A DNA stretch of 50,980 nt from Paludibacter propionicigenes (GCA_020721325.1 DYNA01000009.1:1-50980), one strand, 5' to 3'; counted from the stretch's first letter, positions 18,378-27,983 are shown. The notes: generated from the letters alone by a model not told the origin. Program-made: numbers and translations.

Positions 18378-18457
18378 AGTCATCGTATCAAATGTTAGCA
18401 AAATGCGTAAAAATAAATTATTAATCATCTGATTATGAATAAATTGATACGATGACT
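18378..18457. repeat. Inverted-repeat element between convergent genes
   Basis: AGTCATCGTATCAA at 18378-18391 is exactly inverted at 18444-18457 (14+14 bp, 52-nt interior). Inside, TAATCA/TGATTA forms a second stem around a 2-nt loop. The copies lie between convergent genes (symporter stop 18306, phosphoesterase stop 18583). No U-tract follows either arm, so it is not an ordinary terminator. A small mobile-element remnant or structured RNA is possible. Confidence 0.65.
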
Positions 18458-18582
18458 TTCGGATTTAAAGTGATACAATTTTTAAAAAAATCTTTGTTAA
18501 TTTATTATTTTCAAATTTTTTTACATTTAAACTGCTATAAATCAAATTTTTATAATTAAAAAAGAAAAAATCAGATTGTTAA

Positions 18583-19560
18583 TTAAGCTAAAAGCATGGC
18601 AATCGTTTTAAAAAATTTTCGGGTAAAATCCAAAAAACTGAGTTTTTTATGCGAAATAAAATTTTTGTTGGAAAGTTTTTTTTCGTTGTAAAAACGATAC
18701 GCTACCAGCAAACCATCTGATTTTGAAGCACTATAATCGACACAAGCTATGTTGTAATCGAATATTTTTGGTCTTCCACTTTGCCAATAATGCCCAATAA
18801 AAATAGGTTTTTCATCTTTGGGGTAACCCAATTTGTAATTTAAAGTTTCCAAATTTAACTTGTCTTTGCCCGGTTTCCAACCTTTTGTAGCGGCTAAATT
18901 ATTGTAAGTTAGCGACTTACTGCTATTTAACCACCATTTTATACGTATTGTACTGATTTGCTTGTTGTTAATAAAAAATTTCTTGTCTTCGGGCAATTTT
19001 ATACTGTAACCGTTCAATAAAACGGATAAAACTTTTTGCTCTTTCGAATCAAATTTTAACATTTTGTTTATAAACTGTTTATTAAGGCAATTATCTGTTA
19101 AAGAGTTTTTTAGCCAGTTTATTAATTCAAAATTCCAGTAAGCATGTATCACGCGAAGTTCGGGTAAATCTAAAAAAAGTGGTAATTTTTGCAACCAACG
19201 GATATATTTTCGAGCTTCTTTTTTGTTTTGTAAATATTCTCTAAGGGTTTTTGTATGTTTTCTAATTTCTCTATATATCTCTATTTTAGATAGTTGTCCT
19301 TTTTTTCGCAACCAATAAAAACGTAAAATACTCAACTCGTGATTTCCTAAAATGGCATAAGCACTTTTATTGTCCACCATTTTTTTTACTATTTCAAGGG
19401 TGCGCATAATTTCTGCTCCTCGGTCGATGTAATCGCCTACAAAAATTGCTTTTCGCTGATTATGAGAATAATAACCATTTTCATTGGTATATCCCATTCT
19501 GAGCAAAAGGGCTTCTAATTTTGAAGCTTCTCCGTGTATGTCGCCAATTATATCGTACAT
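18583..19560 (-). CDS. Calcineurin-like metallophosphoesterase (PPP type)
   Basis: 325 residues with all di-metal motifs of PPP-type phosphoesterases: GDIHG (6-10), GDYIDRG (about 43-49) and GNHE (about 72-75); a later His (FIGHY near 254) supplies further ligands. These enzymes dephosphorylate phosphoproteins, bis(5'-nucleosyl) tetraphosphates or other phosphate monoesters in the cytoplasm. The C-terminal Lys-rich extension (about 290-325) is longer than in minimal members. The 5' leader folds into a hairpin just 8 nt before the start codon (19569-19626), which could limit translation. Substrate unknown. Confidence 0.88.
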   Translation of the reverse strand: MYDIIGDIHGEASKLEALLLRMGYTNENGYYSHNQRKAIFVGDYIDRGAEIMRTLEIVKKMVDNKSAYAILGNHELSILRFYWLRKKGQLSKIEIYREIRKHTKTLREYLQNKKEARKYIRWLQKLPLFLDLPELRVIHAYWNFELINWLKNSLTDNCLNKQFINKMLKFDSKEQKVLSVLLNGYSIKLPEDKKFFINNKQISTIRIKWWLNSSKSLTYNNLAATKGWKPGKDKLNLETLNYKLGYPKDEKPIFIGHYWQSGRPKIFDYNIACVDYSASKSDGLLVAYRFYNEKKLSNKNFISHKKLSFLDFTRKFFKTIAMLLA

Positions 19561-19568
19561 TTTCTAAA

Positions 19569-19626
19569 AAAAACTGTTGTTTATTGCATTTTTTTACATA
19601 AAACATTTCAAAAAACAGCAGTTTTT
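19569..19626 (-). promoter_or_regulatory. Leader hairpin before the phosphoesterase start
   Basis: On the minus strand AAAAACTGCTGTTT and AAACAACAGTTTTT pair over 14 positions with one G-U, about 30 nt apart. The hairpin ends 8 nt before the ATG at 19560, so it would sit across the ribosome-binding region. A translational switch or thermometer is possible, but only base pairing supports it. Confidence 0.4.
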
Positions 19627-20433
19627 TCATACATGCTGTACTATTTTATGTAATTAATATTAACTCTTTTGTTCTTTTTTTAGCTTTCATTCTTTTTTTA
19701 AGCTATTTTTTCAGATTTTACTTTTTTTTCTAAAAATAATAACACAAAATTGTTTTTTTTGTAAAATAGATTCAAAAAAATAGCAAATTTTGATTTGCAA
19801 AAATTATTTTGAACTTTTTTTTAATTTTTTTTTGTGTGCTATTGAATTTTTTTTAAGCAAATGAAAAATAATTTTAACATTTTGCTTTTTTATATTTACA
19901 ACAAAAAATGTTCTTTTTTTTAAAAAAAACCAATTTTTAACATTTTTTTTTTCTTTTTTTAAAAAAAATAAAAATAAAATTGTTTTGAAAATTTGTAAAA
20001 GTAAAAAAACTTCTATTTTCTGTTTATCACTGAAAACTAAATCTTTAAATTAAATTTTTCTTTTGAAAAGTAGTGCTATTTTTTTTTATTTATTCGCTTT
20101 ATTTTATTTTTAAATTTATTTTTTTTTATTTTTTTTATTTTTTTTTGGATTTTAAATTTGGAATTTTGTAACTTTGTATTTGGCAAAAAAAAATAAATTT
20201 GTATTACAAAAATCAAAAAAAAAATAGATACTACATAATTTTTATTAAAACCCAAAACTATTCCATAATCATTTCGTAAAAAAGAATTGTTAAGAACGAT
20301 TTAAAAAAAACTGATTTTTATTTTTTTTTAAGATATAAAAAATTGGTTGTGTGTTTTATTGTATGTTTTTTTTTTCAAAAAAAAAAAAAAGATAGTAAGG
20401 AAAGTGTTGTAAGTGAATGAAAAAAATTGAAAT
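19627..20433. other. Long A/T-rich gene-free spacer before rel
   Basis: About 800 nt with no convincing frame, almost entirely A and T homopolymer runs. The only structure noted is a promoter-like pair at 20145-20176. It may simply be neutral spacer, or hold a leader RNA controlling rel. Confidence 0.5.
20145..20176 (+). promoter_or_regulatory. Candidate rel promoter
   Basis: TTG at 20145-20147, 21 nt, then TAACTTTG at 20169-20176. The leader to the ATG at 20434 would be about 250 nt, long for a housekeeping gene, so a second promoter closer to the gene remains possible. Confidence 0.5.
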
Positions 20434-22842
20434 ATGAAACTAAATGAAGATTGTACATATAGCCAAAAATCGAATGTTGATTTTTATAAAATGCCTGATA
20501 GTCAGATAGATGACTATATTATGTGTCATTACAACGATTTGATACGTAATTGCAAGCGATGCCAAAATGAGGAGAGCAGAAAAATAATTGATGCTGCTTT
20601 TAAATTAGCCAATCAGGCGCACCGCGGGATGAAGCGTAAATCGGGCGAACCTTACATCATTCACCCCATTGCAGTGGCAAAAATAGCTGCAACCGAAATC
20701 GGTTTGGGAACAAAAGCTGTTGCGGCGGCACTTTTGCACGACGTTGTGGAAGATACCGAATATACTTCGGAGGATATTGAAGCGTCTTTTGGCGAAAAAA
20801 TAGCTTATTTGGTGAAAGGTTTGACGAAATTGGAAGAAATTCAGATACGAAATGCGCAAAATGAATTATTTAACAGCGAAAATAACAATAAAAACGGCAA
20901 ACCAACTTCTCAAGCTCAGTCGCAAAAAGGTTCTAAGCAGGCAGAGTATTTTAGAAATTTGATTTTTACTATTTCGCAAGATATTCGCGTGGTTTTTCTA
21001 AAAATAGCCGACCGCTTACACAATTTGCGCACAATGGAAGGTATGCCGCGTGCTTCGCAGCTTCGGAGTGCTGCCGAAACGCTGGAAATTTATGCTCCAC
21101 TGGCGCATCGATTGGGTTTGTATTTGATAAAATCGGAAATGGAAGATTTGGCTTTTAAGTATCGCGACCCCGATAAATACGATGAGTTGAAAAAGAAAAT
21201 TGACGCAAAATATAAAAATAGAGAATCTTTACTTAATCGTCAAGCCATACGGATTAGCAATGAATTGCTCAATACCAATTGGATTTCAAAAGATGATTTA
21301 GAGATTTCGAGCCGTCCAAAAACCATTTATTCGATAGCTCAAAAAATGGAGAAGCAAGGTGTTGATTTTGACCATGTTTTCGATAAACTTGCGCTTAGAA
21401 TTGTTTTTGACCCTCAAACGGAAGACAACGATATTATTTATCAGCAATGTTGGAGCATAATGGGCTTAATTTATCGGTTGTATGAAGCAGTTCCCAATCG
21501 TCAACGCGACTGGATTAGGACACCTAAACAAAACGGTTACAGAGCTTTACACACCACTGTAATGACTCAAACGGGCAATAAACTCGAAATTCAGATACGC
21601 ACAAAAAAAATGGATTTAATAGCCGAAAAAGGTTTGGCTTCGCACATGATTTACAAGGGCTTAGACCCCAATTATAAAGAACTTGACCTTTTGATAGAGC
21701 AGGTAAAGGAAGAAATTGAGAATCCAAATTCCGACCCGATTGATTTTTTAGATAGATTTAAAATTGAACTCAACACACCCGATATTTACGTTTTTACACC
21801 AAAAGGCGAGTTAATAATACTCAAAAACGGTTCAACAGCATTAGATTTTGCTTTTAAAATTCATTCCAATTTGGGATTGAGTGCAGTGGCTGCCAAAATA
21901 GATAAAGATTTGGTTTCCATAAACCATCCTCTTTCAACTGGCGACCAAGTTCAAATTTTAAAATCAAAAAAAATTCAAGTTAAGCGCGAATGGATGGATT
22001 TTGTTATTTCGTCAAAAGCTAAAAATGCCATAGAAAATTATTTTAAAAATTTAGATATAAAATCGGCAGAAAGTGGTAAAAAACAATTGATTGATTTGAT
22101 AGATTCGACCAAATACAAAAATAACGACTTTAACGAAATTGAAAAAAGCTTGCTTTCTTATTTTGAATCGAAAAATGAACAGGAATTTTATTTGGCTATC
22201 GAATCTAAAAAGTTGAAAAAATCAGCTATAATTATTGGCTTGAAAAAAATTTTTGATACCAAAAATACAAAACCAGTTCCAGAACCCAATCCCGAAGCCA
22301 ATCCCGAAACCAATCCAAATCCAAACCCAACCAACCCCCAAAACGGTAATGGTATTTCAAGTTTAAACCCAAAAGAAACGCACCGAGTTGGCGACAATAT
22401 TGATTATAGTTCTTATACAATAGCAGAATGCTGCTCGCCCATTCCGGGTGAGGAAGTAACCGGTTTTATCGATTCGGACTCCAATAAAATAATCATTCAT
22501 CGCACTACTTGCCCTAAAGCGATTGCTTTAAATTCAAAACACAAATCCAAAATGATTCCGCTTAAATGGACTCCTTCGCGCAATCTTTTGCCACATGCCA
22601 AAATCTTGGTAAAAGGAAAAGACAGCAAAGGCATTTTACTCAAAATGTTACAAGTGATTTCAAATGAAATGAATGTGAACATGAATCGATTAGACATTTA
22701 CAGCAAATTGGGCATTTTTGAAGGCGAAATAGGTTTATATATTTCCGATTTAAAGCATTTAAACATACTTTTACAAAAAATAATGCAAGTGAATGGTGTA
22801 ATAAGCGTTCGCCGCAAAACCGCGTCAAAAGAATTTAGATAA
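20434..22842 (+). CDS. rel: Bifunctional (p)ppGpp synthetase/hydrolase (Rel/SpoT)
   Basis: 802 residues. HD hydrolase domain: HRGMKRKSGEPYIIHP (63-78), HD pair H102-D103 in LHDVVED, and KIADRLHNLRTM (about 190-201). Synthetase domain: PKQNGYRALHTTVM (about 366-379) and EIQIRTKKM (about 387-395). TGS domain about 447-508 (DIYVFTPKGE). The C-terminus has a CC-type Cys-containing linker (AECCSPIPGEEV) and a terminal ACT domain (about 720-800). It makes and degrades the alarmone (p)ppGpp on starvation. A Pro/Asn repeat (NPEANPETNPNPNPTNP, about 613-640) sits in the linker and is unusual. In KKMDLIAEKG an Asp replaces the His of enterobacterial enzymes; I believe this is normal in Bacteroidota. 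Confidence 0.96.
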   Translation: MKLNEDCTYSQKSNVDFYKMPDSQIDDYIMCHYNDLIRNCKRCQNEESRKIIDAAFKLANQAHRGMKRKSGEPYIIHPIAVAKIAATEIGLGTKAVAAALLHDVVEDTEYTSEDIEASFGEKIAYLVKGLTKLEEIQIRNAQNELFNSENNNKNGKPTSQAQSQKGSKQAEYFRNLIFTISQDIRVVFLKIADRLHNLRTMEGMPRASQLRSAAETLEIYAPLAHRLGLYLIKSEMEDLAFKYRDPDKYDELKKKIDAKYKNRESLLNRQAIRISNELLNTNWISKDDLEISSRPKTIYSIAQKMEKQGVDFDHVFDKLALRIVFDPQTEDNDIIYQQCWSIMGLIYRLYEAVPNRQRDWIRTPKQNGYRALHTTVMTQTGNKLEIQIRTKKMDLIAEKGLASHMIYKGLDPNYKELDLLIEQVKEEIENPNSDPIDFLDRFKIELNTPDIYVFTPKGELIILKNGSTALDFAFKIHSNLGLSAVAAKIDKDLVSINHPLSTGDQVQILKSKKIQVKREWMDFVISSKAKNAIENYFKNLDIKSAESGKKQLIDLIDSTKYKNNDFNEIEKSLLSYFESKNEQEFYLAIESKKLKKSAIIIGLKKIFDTKNTKPVPEPNPEANPETNPNPNPTNPQNGNGISSLNPKETHRVGDNIDYSSYTIAECCSPIPGEEVTGFIDSDSNKIIIHRTTCPKAIALNSKHKSKMIPLKWTPSRNLLPHAKILVKGKDSKGILLKMLQVISNEMNVNMNRLDIYSKLGIFEGEIGLYISDLKHLNILLQKIMQVNGVISVRRKTASKEFR

Positions 22843-23151
22843 AAAATAATTTTTGCAAAAAAATCATTCTTTTTTCTATTTTTTTTTCACTCTTTTATTT
22901 TTTTTTGTTAAAAAATAATTTGGTGAAAATCATTTAATCTTTTTTTTAAAAAAAATAAAAAAAAATAGTACAAATTTTATTTTAAAAAAAAGACTAAAAT
23001 ATTTCATATCAAATAATTAGTTTTAAAAAAAACAATTTAAAAAAAAAGATTTTTAAAATTTTAAAAAAAAATTGAAAAAAAAGTTCAAAAATTTCGCTAT
23101 TAATTAAAATATTTCTATTTTTACTTTTTCTTATTTTAATTTAGATTAAGT
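22843..23151. other. Gene-free A/T-rich spacer
   Basis: About 310 nt of A/T runs between rel and the Fur gene. I see no frame, no clear hairpin and no -33/-7 pair of the standard form. The Fur promoter must lie here but is not recognisable. Confidence 0.6.
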
Positions 23152-23601
23152 ATGAATAGTCAAAATTTATCCGAAAATGTGAAAGAAATTTTCACTCGTT
23201 TTTTAGAACAAAACGGTCATAGAAAAACGCCCGAACGATTTGCTATTTTGGAAGAAATATACTCTCACGAAGGACATTTTGATATCGAATCGCTTTATAT
23301 AAGCATGAAAAATAAAAAATATCGCGTCAGTCGGGCAACTCTTTACAATACCATCGATATTTTATTGGAATGCAATTTGGTTATCAAACACCAGTTCGGA
23401 ACAAATATCTCGCAGTTTGAAAAGTCGTTCAAATCCAAGCAACACGACCATTTGATATGCACCGTTTGCGGAAGTGTGCGCGAATTTTGCGACCCACGAA
23501 TACAAATGATTAAAGACACGGCAGCAAGCACCATGAATTTCGACATCAATTACCATTCGCTCTACATTTACGGAACGTGCGAAAAATGCCGAAAAACTTA
23601 A
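23152..23601 (+). CDS. fur: Fur-family metal-dependent repressor
   Basis: 149 residues with the Fur layout: an N-terminal winged-helix region ([14 protein letters not shown] with recognition helix [14 protein letters not shown]), then a dimerisation/metal domain. The metal motifs are intact: His-rich [13 protein letters not shown] (about 98-110) with one CxxC pair and a second near the C-terminus (CEKC), together a structural zinc site. The His/Asp set (HFD at about 42-44) suits iron sensing. Fur, Zur and PerR cannot be separated with certainty by eye; the N-terminus favours Fur. It is the obvious candidate regulator for the feo operon 20 kb away. Confidence 0.88.
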   Translation: MNSQNLSENVKEIFTRFLEQNGHRKTPERFAILEEIYSHEGHFDIESLYISMKNKKYRVSRATLYNTIDILLECNLVIKHQFGTNISQFEKSFKSKQHDHLICTVCGSVREFCDPRIQMIKDTAASTMNFDINYHSLYIYGTCEKCRKT

Positions 23602-23630
23602 TTTTATAATCCGAAAAAAAATATTAAAGA

Positions 23631-23659
23631 GCGTAAATATTCATTTAGAGCATTTACGC
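23631..23659. terminator. Terminator between fur and the TIR gene
   Basis: GCGTAAAT/ATTTACGC 8-bp stem with a 13-nt loop, followed on the plus strand by CTTTTTTTTT. It separates two convergent genes whose ends are only 66 nt apart. Confidence 0.75.
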
Positions 23660-23667
23660 CTTTTTTT

Positions 23668-24618
23668 TTATCCCAATTGCTTAAAATCTCGTTCGGCTTT
23701 TTCAATTTGCTCGTTTAATTTATCAATTTCATTTTGCATCGACATTTGTCGCTTGGGGTCAGCTTCTAAAGACAATTTTCCTTCATATTCGTCCAATAAT
23801 TTATAAAGCATTTCCAAACGCTTATAAACTGATTTTTTTCGCATATCGGTTAATGAACCCAAATCGGCACTAACACGTTCATTTTTAGCTTCTTTCTTGT
23901 TTGAATTATCTGAAGATGAATTATTTATATTGATGTTGATGTTTGCGCCCTGAGTATCTTGAAAAACAAAATTTCCGTTGCCTGTAGTATTGTTTATGTT
24001 GGTTTTTCCGGGTTGTTTTTCGCTGATAAGTTTCTCTTTTTCAAGTTCTTCCTTTATTTCAACACTCAATTTTTCATTTACAGAATCGATGAGTGTTTTA
24101 AAATTGTCGTTTCGGTGCATTTCGGGCGTAAGCGAATTGATGTCTTTCAAAATATTTGTAATATCGCCAAAATTATCGAAAATCTTTTTGTAGGTTTTGT
24201 AATCGTCGCCAATTACCGTAATGGCATCACTACCAAAGTTTTGAATGGCTGTGTCCAATTCCTGCTTTTTCGCTTTCCAGTGTCCTAAATATTCCAACCG
24301 CTTCATTGGGTCAAAAATATTGGCATCGTCCAAAACGATAGGAAAAATACGGTCTTTAAATTCCAAATTGCGATAAATTTCGAGCAATTCGTACATACAA
24401 TACGGTGATTTCAAATATTTATCACTTACAACGGTTACAACGGCTTTTCCTTTTCCAATTTTGTTCATAAAATCCGTTATCATACCTTTAAAACCCAAAT
24501 CGCGCTTATCGCGAATTAAAGTTATTCCATTTTCCATGAAGGCTTTATCTAATTCATTTACAATATTTTCACTCTCACCTCCCCACGAATAGGATATAAA
24601 AATTTCTGCTGTTTTCAT
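23668..24618 (-). CDS. TIR-domain protein, probable NAD-cleaving defence effector
   Basis: 316 residues, no signal peptide. The TIR domain is residues about 1-150: AEIFISYSWGG (4-14), the box-2-like RDKRDLG (36-42), and SPYCMYELLEIY with the candidate catalytic Glu77. Such TIRs cleave NAD+ or make cyclic ADP-ribose signals when triggered, causing abortive infection. A linker (about 200-245) carries NFVFQDTQGANINININN, a motif found between sensors and effectors in bacterial conflict proteins. The helical C-terminus (260-316, with LEADPKRQ then repeated E/K heptads) looks like an effector-associated interaction module. No partner lies nearby, so it may work alone or with a distant sensor. NAD cleavage and defence are inferred from family. 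Confidence 0.85.
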   Translation of the reverse strand: MKTAEIFISYSWGGESENIVNELDKAFMENGITLIRDKRDLGFKGMITDFMNKIGKGKAVVTVVSDKYLKSPYCMYELLEIYRNLEFKDRIFPIVLDDANIFDPMKRLEYLGHWKAKKQELDTAIQNFGSDAITVIGDDYKTYKKIFDNFGDITNILKDINSLTPEMHRNDNFKTLIDSVNEKLSVEIKEELEKEKLISEKQPGKTNINNTTGNGNFVFQDTQGANINININNSSSDNSNKKEAKNERVSADLGSLTDMRKKSVYKRLEMLYKLLDEYEGKLSLEADPKRQMSMQNEIDKLNEQIEKAERDFKQLG

Positions 24619-24663
24619 AGATTTCGATTATTTTTTTTACGAATTTACTCAAAATTATTTAGG

Positions 24664-24692
24664 CAAATTTAATAAAAAGAAAATAAATACAA
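24664..24692 (-). promoter_or_regulatory. Candidate promoter of the TIR gene
   Basis: Minus strand TTG (24692-24690), 18 nt, TAAATTTG (24671-24664), about 45 nt before the ATG. The spacing is slightly short compared with the other sites. Confidence 0.4.
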
Positions 24693-24723
24693 AAAAATAT
24701 TTTTTATTCTGTTTGTAAAAATA

Positions 24724-24754
24724 AAAAAGTCAAATCCTTGCGATTTGACTTTTT
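24724..24754. terminator. Terminator of leuB
   Basis: 13-bp perfect stem (AAAAAGTCAAATC with GATTTGACTTTTT) and a 5-nt loop, 50 nt past the leuB stop on the minus strand; it has U-tracts in both directions. It insulates leuB from the TIR gene. Confidence 0.88.
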
Positions 24755-24803
24755 GAATAAAAAGTTTTTTGGCAAAAAAAATAATTAGCTAAACATTTTT
24801 ACT

Positions 24804-25874
24804 TTAAATCGAGGCATCTAAAATATATTGAGCTATCCAGTCGCCAACTTCAGATGTCGATTTTGCATTTTCTTTGGTAATGTCTTCAGTTACAAAGTTT
24901 TGTTCCAACGATTTTTCAACAGCTTCTTGCACCAAAGCGGCTTCTTTTGGCAAATTAAAAGCGTAATCTAAAAGCAAAGCCGCCGAAAGAATTGTACCTA
25001 ACGGATTGGCAATATTTTTACCAGCCGCCTGCGGATACGAACCGTGAATAGGCTCAAACACAGAGGTATGCACTCCAATACTCGCCGAAGGCAGCAGACC
25101 AAGCGAACCCGTAATGACGCTTGCCTCGTCGGTTAAAATATCGCCAAACATATTTTCTGTAACCACCACATCAAAATATTTTGGATTTTGAATCAATTGC
25201 ATAGCTGCATTATCCACAAACATAAAATCAATGGTTACTTCTGGATTTTCGATGGCAAGTTCTTGCACAGTTTCGCGCCAAAGACGTGATGAAGCCAATA
25301 CATTTGCTTTATCAACGGCAGTTAATTTTTTCCGTCTTTTCAAAGCATATTTTATAGCCAATTCAGTAACTCTTTTGATTTCTTCTTTTGTGTAAACAAG
25401 TGTATCAAAGGCAGTTAAACCATTTTCACTTCTACCGCGTGGTTCACCAAAATAAATGCCTCCGGTTAATTCTCTAATTACCACAAAATCAACACCTTCA
25501 ATCAAATGAGCTTTCAAAGGAGATTTGTCAATAAGCGATTTGAAAGTGGTTACAGGACGAATATTTGCAAACAAACCCAGCGATTTACGCATTGCCAACA
25601 AGCCTTGCTCCGGACGAATTTTTGCTTTCGGGTCGTTATCGTATTTCGGGTGTCCGATTGCACCAAATAAAACGGCATCGGAATTCATGCAAAGTTGATG
25701 AGTTTCAAGTGGATACGGATTTCCGAATGCTTCAATGGCACATGCTCCTATCAAAGCTTCCGAAAACTGAAATTCGTGATTAAATTTTTTAGCTATTGCT
25801 TTCAAAACTTTTTCGGCTTGTGTAACTATCTCTGGTCCAATACCATCACCTGCTAATTTTGCAATTTTATACAT
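24804..25874 (-). CDS. leuB: 3-isopropylmalate dehydrogenase
   Basis: 356 residues, the normal length. It oxidises and decarboxylates 3-isopropylmalate with NAD+ in leucine synthesis. Visible signatures are the nucleotide-binding start [11 protein letters not shown] (7-17), the active-site [10 protein letters not shown] with catalytic Tyr (about 137-146), the Lys in TAVDKANVL, and the metal-ligand Asp cluster [15 protein letters not shown] specificity fits the [14 protein letters not shown] region, as in LeuB rather than isocitrate dehydrogenase. leuA, leuC and leuD are not next to it, so either the leucine genes are scattered here or it serves a related beta-decarboxylating step. It is monocistronic; a -7-like box at 26027-26034 lies 150 nt upstream. 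Confidence 0.95.
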   Translation of the reverse strand: MYKIAKLAGDGIGPEIVTQAEKVLKAIAKKFNHEFQFSEALIGACAIEAFGNPYPLETHQLCMNSDAVLFGAIGHPKYDNDPKAKIRPEQGLLAMRKSLGLFANIRPVTTFKSLIDKSPLKAHLIEGVDFVVIRELTGGIYFGEPRGRSENGLTAFDTLVYTKEEIKRVTELAIKYALKRRKKLTAVDKANVLASSRLWRETVQELAIENPEVTIDFMFVDNAAMQLIQNPKYFDVVVTENMFGDILTDEASVITGSLGLLPSASIGVHTSVFEPIHGSYPQAAGKNIANPLGTILSAALLLDYAFNLPKEAALVQEAVEKSLEQNFVTEDITKENAKSTSEVGDWIAQYILDASI

Positions 25875-26278
25875 TTTTAGTTTCTTTTAAATTTTTTTTA
25901 ATAAATTGATTTCAAAGGATATTTTGAATTTTTTTATAAAATTTTATAATTATTATACAAAAATATAAATTTTTGCCGTTTTTTGAAAAATAAACAAAAA
26001 CTTTTATAAATTCTCTTTCAATATTACAAAGATAAATTTATTTTAGTTTTTTTTGAAAAGTTCGTATATTTTCTTTTTTTTTATAAAAAATTACAAAAAA
26101 AAATATACTTTTGTTTAGATTAAAAAATGAATATTTTATTAAAATTAAATAACTGATTTTTAGTTATTTATAAATAGTTTTAAATAGTTTAAAAAAATAT
26201 TTTAATAAAAAAAAAGCCATTAAATGCGATTAAAAATTAACAAACTCTTAATAAATCAAAAATAAAAAACAAAGTGGA
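25875..26278. other. Divergent leuB / acyl-CoA synthetase intergenic region
   Basis: 404 nt, A/T-rich. It holds a -7 box for the rightward gene (TACTTTTG, 26106-26113), a -7-like box for leuB (CAAAGATA, 26027-26034, minus), and a hairpin TAAATAACT/AGTTATTTA (26146-26154, 26162-26170; 7-nt loop) in the rightward leader. No -33 TTG at standard spacing was found for either side. Confidence 0.45.
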
Positions 26279-27949
26279 ATGATAAAAGAAAATTTTACAA
26301 AATACATAGAAAACGCAATTATAGACAATTGGGATAAACCTGCTTTTACAAACTATGAAAGTATTTCGGTAATTTATGGCGAAGTAGGGCATAAAATAAA
26401 ACTTCTGCACTCCATATTTAAGGAATTAGGCATTGCTAAAGGCGATAAAGTAGCATTGATTGGTGGAAATTCCATCAATTGGGCATTAACTTACTTATCT
26501 ACAGTAACTTATGGAGCTGTTTTAGTACCACTTTTAGCCGATTTTCGCCCTAAAGACATTACTCATTTGGTCAATCATTCCGATTCTAAACTTTTTTTTA
26601 GCGAAGATAAATTGGCACAACCCCTAAAAATGGAAGAATTTCCAAATTTAGAAGTGCTTTTTTCATTGACCGATTTTTCCGTTTTACATTCAAAAAATGA
26701 AAAAAATAATAAAAAAGTAGATAAAACCATCTCCGATTTTGCTCAAACAAACCTTAAAAAAGAAAACTTTGAATTGGTCGAAATTCCCAACAACGAATTG
26801 TTAGAAATACTCTATACATCAGGCACTTCTGGCTTTTCAAAAGGAGTAATGCTTCATCACAATGCCTTGGCAGCCAATGTGCGCTATGCGCGAAAAAATA
26901 TGCCATTGGAAAGTGGCGATAACATCTTGTCCTTCTTGCCTTTAGCACATGCTTACGGGTGCGCTTTTGAGTTTTTATACCCATTTTCGATTGGTTGCCA
27001 CATTACTTTTTTAGGAAAATTACCGGCACCTCCTGTTTTGCTAAAAGCTTTTGCAAAAGTGCAACCACGCTTAATTTTAAGTGTTCCGCTTATCATCGAA
27101 AAAGTTTATAAAAAGAAAATAAAACCTCAGTTACAAAAAAAATCCATTCAATTTTTATTAAAAATTCCTTTTTTAAAAGAAAAAGTTTATAAAAAAATAC
27201 ATGATTCTTTGACCGAATCTTTTGGGGGAAAATTCAAAGAAGTAGTTATTGGTGGAGCAGCATTAAATCCGGAAGTTGAACATTTCTTAAAACGCATAAA
27301 CTTTAAATTTTCAACGGGTTACGGCATGACAGAATGTGGACCGCTGATTTCTTATGATGGGTGGCGCACCCGCAAGGTAGGAACTACCGGAAAAGTAGTT
27401 GATACACTGGAAGTTAAGATTGAAAAAGACTCTCCCGACAGCGAAATAGGCGAAATTTGTATGCGCGGTGAAAATGTAATGTTGGGCTATTACAAAAACG
27501 AAATAGCAACAAAAGAATCACTCGATTCCGAAGGTTGGCTGCATTCAGGCGACTTAGGCACAATTGATGAAAAGGGTTATATTGAAATTAAAGGCAGAAG
27601 TAAAAGTATGATTTTAGTACCTTCAGGACAAAATATTTATCCAGAAGAAATTGAAGCTCAGATAAATCACTTCAAATTAGTGGGTGAATCTTTGGTTGTA
27701 GAATGTGACGGAAAACTCTGTGCAATGATTTTTCCAGACCCAGAAAACCCTGATATTAAAAACTTTAGCAAAGAGGAAATGATAAAACAATTAAGTCTTG
27801 ATATAAATAAACTCAACAAAGAACTGCCAGCTTTTATGCGCATTTCAAACATTGAACTTCGGCAAGAAGAGTTTGAAAAAACGCCTAAAAAGAGCATTAA
27901 GCGTTTTTTATATACAGCCGCAAATTTTCAGGTTCACAGAATCAATTAA
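26279..27949 (+). CDS. Acyl-CoA synthetase (AMP-forming, long-chain type)
   Basis: 556 residues of the ANL superfamily. The P-loop LYTSGTSGFSKGVM is at about 178-191, A5 STGYGMTECGP at about 345, A7 GWLHSGDLG at about 420 and the C-terminal lysine region KTPKKSIKRFLY at about 536-547. It activates a carboxylic acid, probably a fatty acid, to the acyl-adenylate and then acyl-CoA, using ATP. The motif-A architecture matches long-chain fatty-acid ligases; chain length cannot be judged from sequence alone. The ATG at 26279 lies in the short GGAATGATA context. It is monocistronic by spacing. Confidence 0.93.
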   Translation: MIKENFTKYIENAIIDNWDKPAFTNYESISVIYGEVGHKIKLLHSIFKELGIAKGDKVALIGGNSINWALTYLSTVTYGAVLVPLLADFRPKDITHLVNHSDSKLFFSEDKLAQPLKMEEFPNLEVLFSLTDFSVLHSKNEKNNKKVDKTISDFAQTNLKKENFELVEIPNNELLEILYTSGTSGFSKGVMLHHNALAANVRYARKNMPLESGDNILSFLPLAHAYGCAFEFLYPFSIGCHITFLGKLPAPPVLLKAFAKVQPRLILSVPLIIEKVYKKKIKPQLQKKSIQFLLKIPFLKEKVYKKIHDSLTESFGGKFKEVVIGGAALNPEVEHFLKRINFKFSTGYGMTECGPLISYDGWRTRKVGTTGKVVDTLEVKIEKDSPDSEIGEICMRGENVMLGYYKNEIATKESLDSEGWLHSGDLGTIDEKGYIEIKGRSKSMILVPSGQNIYPEEIEAQINHFKLVGESLVVECDGKLCAMIFPDPENPDIKNFSKEEMIKQLSLDINKLNKELPAFMRISNIELRQEEFEKTPKKSIKRFLYTAANFQVHRIN

Positions 27950-27983
27950 TTCGGTAAAAAATATTTTTTTTTAAATTATATTG

